This document shows, one piece after another, positions 1 through 5,799 of a stretch of 18,764 bases of DNA. A program made the translations under genes and the position numbers. The notes below the pieces were generated by a model. The model did not search any database. It saw nothing but the letters and a program-made list of their open reading frames with translations, and was not told where the DNA came from. Positions within the stretch are counted from its first letter, which is position 1. Each line of letters starts with the position of its first letter. Source of the DNA: JBCBKZ01 sp039026975 (GTDB lineage: Bacteria > Bacteroidota > Bacteroidia > J057); NCBI GenBank assembly GCA_039026975.1, contig JBCCLI010000088.1, positions 1 through 18,764 of the forward strand. Reading direction: 5' to 3'.

Positions 1-105
1 AACCCAACGGGAAGACGGTGAAAATACCTTAGGTTCTCATAGTTCTCGAAAGGGCATCTGCTTCACTTAGCTTTGTCATTTCGAGCGCCTCTATTACCTA
101 GTTCG

Positions 106-128
106 GGAGAATTTCTATAAGATTCTCC
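106..128 (-). terminator. stem-loop just after the SDR stop codon
   Basis: A perfect 7-bp inverted repeat (GGAGAAT at 106-112, ATTCTCC at 122-128) with a 9-nt loop begins immediately after the SDR stop codon on the minus strand. There is no T-run after it, so it is weak as an intrinsic terminator. It may instead protect the 3' end of the message. Confidence 0.35.
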
Positions 129-1106
129 TTATACTGTAAATCCCCCTACCGCCTTTTCGCAGCCTTCCCAATTGATCTGGATGGTGGAATCACTGTGTAG
201 GTAGTCTTCCGGTTCTAGCTTGTCAGGGAAGCCTTTCCATCCGGCGGTAGGACCGTAGAAGTCTCCTGATTGAGCTGCTGGGTCCATGGCACAACGGATA
301 ATGCCTTTAGCCCCATCTTCAGCTGTTTGGGCGCGTTGCATGAGTTCACTTTGAGGATCCATTCCACCGTCAGCCGTTGTGGTAACCTGCAGATTGGTAA
401 GTGCCAGCCCAGGGTGGGCGAGGAGAGACTTCACATTTGAAACTCCTGCTTCTTCCAGCTTTTTCTTAAGTCCGTAAGTGAAGGCACAGTTGGCCAATTT
501 CGTCTGATGGTAACGCATCCATCTAGGGCCCTGGAAACTATTATTTTCTTCTTCTGTTCCATCACCTCCCAGGTTACCTCCTTTTTTCTCGAAGTATTGC
601 ATTTCCAAGGGAGGACCTAGCCTGGCCATAGAAGAGTGATTGACTACACGTGCTTCCTCACTTTTCTTTAGTAAAGGAAATAGCTCTTTGGTCAGTAAGA
701 AATGGGAAATGCAGTTGGTTTGCATTTGTACATCATAGCCGTCCTTAGTGGCTTCATCTTTCAGGGCCATTACGCCGGCATTATTCACTAGGACATCCAG
801 CTGGTCATACTTAGCGGTAATAGCTTGGACTGCTTGCTGGACACTCTCAAAGTTCTGTAAGTCGCAGGTGATGGCTTCAAACTTGCCGGAAGGTACTTCT
901 TCCTGAAGCTGTTTGAGAGCGTTGGCTGATCTTTCACTTTCTCTATTTAGCAGGAGAACGGTAGCTCCTTTTTTGGCTACTTCTCTGGCACAGACAAAGC
1001 CAGTTCCACTGGTAGTTCCGGTTATAGCTACCACTTTCTGGCTCATATCCTGACTGTGGTTACTGATGACAGTAGGAAGATGTTCAGTGATGATATTAGT
1101 TGACAT
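129..1106 (-). CDS. short-chain dehydrogenase/reductase (SDR)
   Basis: This 325-residue protein is a classical NAD(P)-dependent oxidoreductase of the SDR superfamily, cytoplasmic and without signal peptide. The Rossmann cofactor motif is TGTTSGTG at residues 29-36. The structural NNAG is at 108-111. The catalytic triad is Ser about 159 (HSS), Tyr199 and Lys203 in YHQTK. The length and the insertion between the Ser strand and the YxxxK motif (about 165-195, with an acidic EEEN stretch) resemble the retinol-dehydrogenase, WW-oxidoreductase or protochlorophyllide-reductase-like branch rather than the 250-residue FabG type. The substrate cannot be told from sequence. The start is the first ATG of the open frame; no Shine-Dalgarno precedes it, as is usual here. 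It stands alone, with a long non-coding region upstream and a small hairpin directly after the stop. Confidence 0.9.
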   Translation of the reverse strand: MSTNIITEHLPTVISNHSQDMSQKVVAITGTTSGTGFVCAREVAKKGATVLLLNRESERSANALKQLQEEVPSGKFEAITCDLQNFESVQQAVQAITAKYDQLDVLVNNAGVMALKDEATKDGYDVQMQTNCISHFLLTKELFPLLKKSEEARVVNHSSMARLGPPLEMQYFEKKGGNLGGDGTEEENNSFQGPRWMRYHQTKLANCAFTYGLKKKLEEAGVSNVKSLLAHPGLALTNLQVTTTADGGMDPQSELMQRAQTAEDGAKGIIRCAMDPAAQSGDFYGPTAGWKGFPDKLEPEDYLHSDSTIQINWEGCEKAVGGFTV

Positions 1107-1401
1107 TGTGCGATTGTTTAATGGATTGGGGGATAAGAAAATGGAAGTTAAGGAAAAAGGAAATATTCTCCAGAGAAAAGAAAGAGGTGAATCTCTGGGA
1201 ATTTTGGCCCATCAAGTAACAAATCCCTCTTCTGTTTCCTACCTACTTATGACCAGTAGAGATGGATGGATAGGCGGTTTTCTATATAATAATCTGTTGT
1301 GCTTAGAGAGGATATTCGAAAAATTTGAAGAAATCTAATGGAGTCAACTTCCACATTATCAGCATAATGGAAGAAATAAGGAAAGCGTTCACATTATTTT
1401 A
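1107..1401. other. non-coding stretch upstream of the SDR gene
   Basis: No convincing gene is seen here. A 65-codon frame opens at ATG 1141 (+) but has no recognisable domain, no ribosome site and skewed composition. The only local structure is a short dyad, CATTAT (1354-1359) and ATAATG (1364-1369), extended by CTTC/GAAG across a bulge. The SDR promoter should lie in this stretch on the minus strand, but I could not find a clear TAnnTTTG element. Confidence 0.4.
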
Positions 1402-1436
1402 AGGATTTTTCTATTTGCATTTCGGAGAAAAATCCT
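1402..1436. repeat. inverted repeat at the predicted start of the 1.4-1.7 kb transcript
   Basis: A perfect 9-bp inverted repeat, AGGATTTTT (1402-1410) and AAAAATCCT (1428-1436), has a 17-nt spacer. The spacer contains TATTTG (1412-1417), a poor partial match to the Bacteroidota -7 element. The dyad may be an operator over the promoter of the downstream RNA, or a 5' hairpin of a transcript starting further upstream. This is inference from position only. Confidence 0.35.
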
Positions 1437-1530
1437 AATTTAGCTATGCGAGGTAGCTGTCGCTACCGGCCGCAGGAAAGTAGTCAGCCGAATTGACGGA
1501 AGATGAAGCCTGTAGGAATGTATCACTTAA

Positions 1531-1541
1531 AGAAAGGAGGT
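1531..1541 (+). promoter_or_regulatory. near-perfect Shine-Dalgarno sequence
   Basis: AGAAAGGAGGT is complementary over 11 nt to the usual 16S rRNA 3' tail (ACCTCCTTTCT), and GGAGG lies 7 nt before ATG 1548. No other gene in this window has anything like it. In Bacteroidota, Shine-Dalgarno sites are known to be rare because the ribosome sequesters the anti-SD, so this site stands out. Confidence 0.6.
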
Positions 1542-1547
1542 ATCACA

Positions 1548-1607
1548 ATGTCTTGTTCCAATTACGACTTAGCCCATTTCATCACACTTAAGCTTACCAC
1601 AAGTTAA
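1548..1607 (+). CDS. 19-residue peptide ORF (possible leader peptide)
   Basis: ATG 1548 opens 19 sense codons ending at TAA 1605-1607. The peptide begins MSCSNYDLAH and ends LKLTTS. It has no signal, no run of a single amino acid that would mark a classical attenuation peptide, and no hydrophobic helix as in type I toxins. What supports translation is the optimally spaced, perfect Shine-Dalgarno just upstream. The 3' half of the ORF (from 1575) is the 5' arm of a long hairpin that closes at 1659, so a translating ribosome would open that hairpin. It could be a leader peptide, or the ATG could be fortuitous inside a non-coding RNA. Confidence 0.35.
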   Translation: MSCSNYDLAHFITLKLTTS

Positions 1608-1677
1608 GTAGAGATGGTTTTGTGAGCCTGGTAGCTTTGAGTGTGTTTTACATGAAATGAGAGTTATTAGGAATACC

Positions 1678-1710
1678 CCCGGTGTCGTAGCTGACACCGG
1701 GTTCTTTTTT
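1678..1710 (+). terminator. strong intrinsic terminator
   Basis: A perfect 9-bp G+C-rich stem, CCCGGTGTC (1678-1686) and GACACCGGG (1693-1701), has a 6-nt loop and is followed directly by TTCTTTTTT. This is the strongest rho-independent terminator in the window. It ends the 1.4-1.7 kb transcript and lies almost 300 nt before the next gene. Confidence 0.85.
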
Positions 1711-2003
1711 GCCTAATTTGTTAGGATTCAATTTGTTGGCTGAGGTACCGTTTTTCCTACCCCTTTTTATAGCTTCGTGCATACTCCTTTTTCCTGAATG
1801 TACATATAGACAGAAATCGTGTCATTTTCACCTCTTTTCGTGAATACGTATTCTATTTTTTTGATTTCCATAATAGCTTGATAAGTAATTGGTTAGGAGA
1901 ATTAATATGAGAATTGGATTATTTTATTCTCCAATTATTAATCTAAGGGAGCAGTTTCTCGTATATATAGTTGTCGAACTTGTCTGTATACTAACTAGTA
2001 ATC
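1711..2003. other. intergenic region before the NfeD-like gene
   Basis: No gene is seen. The region is A+T-rich and holds one clear dyad: AATTGGA (1912-1918) and TCCAATT (1930-1936), flanked on both sides by ATTAAT (1901-1906 and 1937-1942). This gives an A+T-rich hairpin about 60 nt before ATG 2004 and may be an operator. I cannot place a convincing -7 element here. Confidence 0.4.
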
Positions 2004-2267
2004 ATGGGTTTATTTTCCTTCTTTGGATTTTCCTCAAGGAAAGGAAAGTCTAACAATCCCCCGGGGATTATCTCCGCCCAACGAGAGGAACTAAGGCAGT
2101 CTAAAGGACGCTTAGGAAAAGCTGCAACTAAACTTCGGCTAACTGGCTACGTGCTTGTAGACGGAAAACGAAGGGAAGCCATCAGTACCAAACTCTTTGT
2201 GGAAGAAGGGCGAGCCATTCGTGTGGTGGGCGAGCGTTTTGGTCGCCTATTGGTGGAACCAGTATAG
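2004..2267 (+). CDS. stand-alone NfeD C-terminal OB-fold domain protein
   Basis: This 87-residue basic protein has a low-complexity, Ser/Lys/Pro-rich N-terminus (MGLFSFFGF..., about residues 1-35) and then a compact beta domain (about 36-87). In that domain the spacing G.LGKA.T.LR..GYV.VDGKR.EAIS...FVE.G..IRVV....G.LLVEP matches the soluble C-terminal OB-fold of NfeD/YbbK-type proteins. In that family the domain normally follows several transmembrane helices and works with stomatin/SPFH proteins in membrane quality control. Here the membrane part and any protease domain are absent, and no stomatin gene is nearby. The start is the only ATG in frame. It could be a natural soluble relative or the surviving 3' end of a larger gene, though the intact N-terminus favours a small working protein. 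Confidence 0.65.
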   Translation: MGLFSFFGFSSRKGKSNNPPGIISAQREELRQSKGRLGKAATKLRLTGYVLVDGKRREAISTKLFVEEGRAIRVVGERFGRLLVEPV

Positions 2268-2514
2268 CTCGCTAGTGATCTGGCTACTGAAAAGTAGTTT
2301 CCTAATAAACGGCACATACCTTTTTATTTGCTGGAGAAAGCCCACAAGCTAGGGAATACTATAGGGTAGGTCTTTAGGATGTTTGCTGATCAGGAAATGT
2401 ATTATCGCAGCTAATAGACCTTACAAACTTTTTAAGGAACTATATTTCCTCATGAGTTATGTCCTATAGAGAACCTTACTATGCTGGATGAGGCGCTTCA
2501 CATTAGGTCTATCT

Positions 2515-4302
2515 TTAATCCAGCTTGAGGACAGCATGGAAGGCAGATTGGGGTACTTCCACAGACCCTACTTGGCGCATCCGCTTCTTTCCCTGTTTCT
2601 GCTTTTCAAGTAGCTTTCTCTTACGGGTAATATCTCCTCCATAACATTTAGCTGTTACATCTTTACGCATAGCTTTCACAGTCTCCCTGGCTATGACCTT
2701 TGAGCCTATAGCAGCCTGGATAGCTACTTCATACTGCTGGCGGGGGATAAGTTCTTTCAGTTTCTTACAGATGCTTTTTCCGAATTCGTAAGCCTTATCT
2801 CTGTGTATGAGTGAGCTGAGGGCATCTACCTGATCTCCATTTAGGAGAATATCCAACTTAGCCAGTTTGGAGGATCTGAAGCCCATCAGCTCGTAGTCAA
2901 AGGAGGCATATCCTCTGGAGACAGTCTTTAGTTTATCAAAGAAATCGAAGACTACTTCCGCTAATGGAAGCTCAAAGGTAAGTTCCACCCTGTCCTGAGT
3001 GAGGTATACCTGATTCACAAACTGACCCCTTTTCTCCATACATAGCTCCATCACCTTCCCGATATAGTCTACCTTGGTGATGATTTGGGCTCTGATGAAA
3101 GGTTCCTCTAGTTGCTTAATCTTGTTAAGCGGAGGTAAGTCGGACGGGCTATTAATTTCTATTTCGGTCAAATCAGTTAGGGAGGCCCTGAATCCTACGT
3201 TGGGGACGGTAGTAATAACCGTCATGTTGAACTCACGTTCCAGGCGTTCCTGTATGATCTCCATATGTAGCATGCCCAGGAAGCCTGCTCTGAATCCATA
3301 TCCCAAGGCTGCGGAGGTCTCAGGTTGGTAGATGAGGGAAGCATCATTCAGTTTGAGTTTCTCCAGAGAATCCTTTAATTCTTCAAAATCTTCAGAATCT
3401 ACTGGATAAATTCCTGCAAATACCATAGGCTTTACTTCCTGAAAACCCTGAATGGCAGCTTCAGCAGGCTTATCTCTTAAGGTTACCGTATCACCTACTT
3501 TTACTTCTGTCAGATTTTTGATGCCTGCTACCATATATCCCACACTTCCGGTCTCCACTGACTTTACGGGCTGTTGGCCTATTTTCAAGATTCCTACTTC
3601 CGTAACAAAGTATTCTGCTTCAGTAGCTATGAATTTTACATGGTCATGCTTACTAAGTACGCCATCCATGATACGGAAATAGACAATGGTTCCTCTGTAA
3701 GGATTGAATACAGAGTCAAATACCAGTGCCTTCAGGGGGGCTTTGGGATCCCCTTTAGGGGGTGGAATGATGTCAATTACCCTATCCAAAATATCCGTAA
3801 TCCCAATTCCGTTTTTGGCAGAGGCATGAATGATCTCCGATTCATCACAGCCAATGAGGTCCATGATTTCTTCACTTACCTCTTCTATTCGTGCGGAAGG
3901 AAGGTCTATTTTATTAAGAACTGGAATGATTTCCAGGTCGTGTTCAAGTGCCAGGTAGAGGTTAGAAATGGTTTGGGCTTCTATTCCCTGGGCAGCATCT
4001 ACTACCAGTAAGGCCCCCTCACAGGCATTGATGGCGCGGGATACTTCATAAGAAAAGTCTACGTGTCCGGGTGTATCAATCAGATTCACTGTAAACACTT
4101 CTCCTGCTTTTTCATAATTCATCTGGATGGCATGGCTCTTGATGGTGATTCCTTTTTCACGTTCAAGGTCCATATTATCCAGCACCTGGTCTTTCATCTC
4201 ACGCTCTGTCAGAGTTTGGGTAGCCTCCAGCATACGGTCAGCCAGGGTACTTTTCCCATGATCAATGTGCGCAATGATGCAGAAATTTCTTATGTGATTC
4301 AT
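2515..4302 (-). CDS. lepA: elongation factor 4 (LepA), ribosome-associated GTPase
   Basis: A 595-residue full-length EF-4/LepA, the usual size for the family. It is a translational GTPase related to EF-G that acts on ribosomes (back-translocation and initiation or assembly roles have been proposed). The GTPase motifs are complete: G1 AHIDHGKST (11-19), switch I region GITIK (51-55), G3 DTPGH (76-80) and G4 NKID (130-133). The LepA-specific C-terminal domain follows, with the basic KCYGGDITRKRKLLEKQKQGKKRM-type tail region near residues 555-578, spanning the conserved YGGD. The start ATG at 4302 gives the canonical N-terminus. It is transcribed alone, convergent with the NfeD-like gene and divergent from the first barrel gene. 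Confidence 0.98.
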   Translation of the reverse strand: MNHIRNFCIIAHIDHGKSTLADRMLEATQTLTEREMKDQVLDNMDLEREKGITIKSHAIQMNYEKAGEVFTVNLIDTPGHVDFSYEVSRAINACEGALLVVDAAQGIEAQTISNLYLALEHDLEIIPVLNKIDLPSARIEEVSEEIMDLIGCDESEIIHASAKNGIGITDILDRVIDIIPPPKGDPKAPLKALVFDSVFNPYRGTIVYFRIMDGVLSKHDHVKFIATEAEYFVTEVGILKIGQQPVKSVETGSVGYMVAGIKNLTEVKVGDTVTLRDKPAEAAIQGFQEVKPMVFAGIYPVDSEDFEELKDSLEKLKLNDASLIYQPETSAALGYGFRAGFLGMLHMEIIQERLEREFNMTVITTVPNVGFRASLTDLTEIEINSPSDLPPLNKIKQLEEPFIRAQIITKVDYIGKVMELCMEKRGQFVNQVYLTQDRVELTFELPLAEVVFDFFDKLKTVSRGYASFDYELMGFRSSKLAKLDILLNGDQVDALSSLIHRDKAYEFGKSICKKLKELIPRQQYEVAIQAAIGSKVIARETVKAMRKDVTAKCYGGDITRKRKLLEKQKQGKKRMRQVGSVEVPQSAFHAVLKLD

Positions 4303-4366
4303 ATAAGCTTAAACCCCTCTTTTAGATATAAGGTTTTGTGAATATGTGCTTCCTTATAAAAGAACT

Positions 4367-4396
4367 CAAATATCCCCTGAGAATTTCAAAAAACAA
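4367..4396 (-). promoter_or_regulatory. probable lepA promoter
   Basis: Read on the minus strand, TTG (4396-4394) is followed after 19 nt by GATATTTG (4374-4367), a 7/8 match to the Bacteroidota -7 element TAnnTTTG with the expected spacing. It lies about 65 nt upstream of the lepA start. Confidence 0.45.
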
Positions 4397-4466
4397 ATAC
4401 CGTTCCTAAGGAAAAATGAGCATTTATCCGATCTCTACGAAGATGAAATATATACAGCAGATGAAA

Positions 4467-4497
4467 TTGAGGTGGCTCGATAGAAATTCTATTTTCC
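4467..4497 (+). promoter_or_regulatory. possible promoter of the first barrel gene
   Basis: TTG (4467-4469), a 20-nt spacer and TATTTTCC (4490-4497) fit the Bacteroidota -33/-7 layout, but the -7 element has two mismatches. It ends 62 nt before ATG 4560. Confidence 0.3.
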
Positions 4498-4559
4498 ATG
4501 AACAAACCCTATTAGGGGCCTACTACACGTTCAAATAGTACCACTTAAGATTATCCAAT

Positions 4560-5213
4560 ATGAAAAAGCTTTACAGTATCCTTATTTTTCTTGTTTTCAC
4601 CTCAGTATTATCTGCCCAAAGCCAAAGAGGGAGCATGATAATAGGTGGATTTTTTACGGTAGACGGCCAAAACAGAACTACTGATCTATCTTCATCTTCA
4701 CTTGATAGAAAGGACAAGCGAAATAGTGTATTTCTATCTATTAGTCCCCAGATGGGATGGTTTACCCAAGAGAATACGGTTCTTGGGATTGGCGTAACCT
4801 ATCAATATTCTTATGCTAAGCAACAGGTACAAGTAGGAAATTCTCCTGATGGTGATCCATTTATAGATGAATCTAATGTAGTTCTGTTAGCTCCCTATTG
4901 GGCCAGGTATGTCCAACTACTAGATGACTTCTATGTGACTAATACGGTGAGTGTATTAGGGGGAGTAGGAAGTTCAGATGCCAGCGGCAGCAAATCAAAT
5001 GTACTTGTATTGGGAGCTAACTATGCGCCTGCTGTAAGCTATTTTATGTCAGATAAATGGATTATCAGGGTAGGGATAGGACAGGTATTTTACAATTTTA
5101 CTCGTAATAGGTCTAGTGATGATAACGTAGCTAATAATCATACCTATGGAATTAGTTTTGAGCTAAATACCTTGAATGTAGGCATACAACATATGATTAG
5201 CAGAAAGGATTAA
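4560..5213 (+). CDS. small outer-membrane beta-barrel protein (paralogue A)
   Basis: A 217-residue exported protein. Residues 1-20 form a signal peptide (MKKLYSILIF...LSAQ). The rest alternates polar and hydrophobic residues with aromatic girdle positions and Gly-rich turns, as in Bacteroidota small outer-membrane beta-barrels of about 8-10 strands (OmpA/OmpW-like size). Landmarks shared with the protein encoded at 7924-8604 are PQ(M/I)GWF..E.T(V/I)LG about residues 62-77, an NVVLL.PY strand, and SDKW...VGIGQVFYN near residue 165. The two are clear paralogues, roughly 35-40 percent identical by eye. The function is unknown: a porin, adhesin or structural barrel is possible. It is followed by the zinc-ribbon remnant and then by a serine hydrolase. 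Confidence 0.75.
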   Translation: MKKLYSILIFLVFTSVLSAQSQRGSMIIGGFFTVDGQNRTTDLSSSSLDRKDKRNSVFLSISPQMGWFTQENTVLGIGVTYQYSYAKQQVQVGNSPDGDPFIDESNVVLLAPYWARYVQLLDDFYVTNTVSVLGGVGSSDASGSKSNVLVLGANYAPAVSYFMSDKWIIRVGIGQVFYNFTRNRSSDDNVANNHTYGISFELNTLNVGIQHMISRKD

Positions 5214-5346
5214 TAAGGATTACATGCTTATCAAGAAGCGGTGGAAATCTTTAGCTATCTAATTCCAGCTTAACCGTCATGTCTATACCTGATTAGCGGC
5301 CTTCTTTACTTGATACTATCATTATGCTGTGGCTACCATATCTTAA

Positions 5347-5592
5347 AAAGGAAATTCACAACTAACACTTTTAGAGATAATTAATGATGGTAAAAAAGCA
5401 GAAACAGTAAGCATTAAGGGGCATAAAGTAGCTTGTCTCATTTGTAAACATGATAAGTTTTACAAGAAAATTGGGGATACCACTAATTTCTGGGGAATAG
5501 TTACTTTTTTGAATAAAGACTTTGTCCTGTATGAGTGTGAAAGCAGCACCTATCTCCTTTTGGTTAGCTCATGGGTGAATCTCTCCTGCTAA
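5347..5592 (+). pseudogene. remnant of a zinc-ribbon protein gene
   Basis: An open frame of 81 codons runs from just after an in-frame TAA (5344-5346) to TAA 5590-5592, but it contains no ATG, GTG or TTG before the conserved part. It encodes ...SIKGHKVACLICKHDKF..., then GIVTFLNKDFVLYECESST. The order K..CxxC.HDKF, a short spacer, a hydrophobic stretch with N(K), then vYxC resembles the small Bacteroidota zinc-ribbon proteins of the C.vCgh..F...vCe.CGyi type. The first CxxC is intact. The expected second CxxCG is CESST, so two zinc ligands are not paired. A missing start plus a broken metal site point to a decaying gene or a 3' fragment. The family assignment is from memory of the pattern. 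Confidence 0.4.
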
Positions 5593-5756
5593 GTATACCA
5601 ACCAGCCTATCGTAAAAGGAGCTTCCTTTACTAGGTATTTGAGATTCTCATGAGGACATAATTGATTTAGTTATCCTTTCAAAAGTATTAAGGGGACCTA
5701 CTGATGACACCATTCCCAAAAAATCTGGTCTATAGAGAAAAGTACCTGTGAGCTAA

Positions 5757-5780
5757 CTTAGGTGGAGAAAAAAACCTAAG
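5757..5780 (+). promoter_or_regulatory. hairpin in the 5' leader of the serine hydrolase gene
   Basis: A perfect 7-bp inverted repeat, CTTAGGT (5757-5763) and ACCTAAG (5774-5780), has a 10-nt A-rich loop and ends 19 nt before ATG 5800. It lies where it could affect translation initiation or act as an operator. It has no T-run, so it is not a terminator. Confidence 0.3.
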
Positions 5781-5799
5781 CATACAAGAATAGTCATTT

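Larger units (their letters stand above)
1424..1710 (+). ncRNA. candidate structured RNA or leader transcript
   Basis: This roughly 290-nt region looks like a transcribed RNA. It ends in a strong intrinsic terminator. It contains a 6-bp hairpin GGTAGC-TGTC-GCTACC (1452-1467) and a long imperfect helix: CATTTCAT (1575-1582) pairs with ATGAAATG (1652-1659), CACACT (1583-1588) with AGTGTG (1640-1645) across a 6-nt bulge, and AAGC/TACC (1590-1593, 1595-1598) with GGTA/GCTT (1630-1637). Inside it sit an 11-nt perfect anti-SD complement (1531-1541) and a 19-codon ORF whose second half forms the left side of the long helix. It does not match RNase P, tmRNA, SRP RNA or the riboswitch consensus sequences I know. 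The 5' end is a guess. Confidence 0.5.
5214..5799. other. 586-bp gap with a decayed gene and a hairpin
   Basis: This gap contains the zinc-ribbon remnant (5347-5592) and a hairpin in front of the serine hydrolase (5757-5780), listed separately. Outside those I see no ORF, terminator or RNA gene, and no clear TAnnTTTG element. Confidence 0.5.

Noticed and set aside
1066..1338. 90-codon + strand ORF overlapping the SDR start
   Set aside because: Its first part is antisense to SDR coding sequence and the rest has no recognisable domain or ribosome site; a shadow or chance frame.
1471..1484. GCAGGAAAGTAGTC resembling the RNase P GAGGAAAGTCC core
   Set aside because: The other universally conserved RNase P segments are absent and the match breaks after GAAAGT.
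3074..4011. Several + strand ORFs of 76-145 codons opposite lepA
   Set aside because: They are antisense shadows of a highly conserved gene; the translated sequences show no domain.
4128..4143. TGGCATGGCTCTTGAT, similar to a sigma-54 -24/-12 promoter
   Set aside because: It lies inside the conserved lepA coding sequence with no gene downstream in a useful orientation; probably chance.
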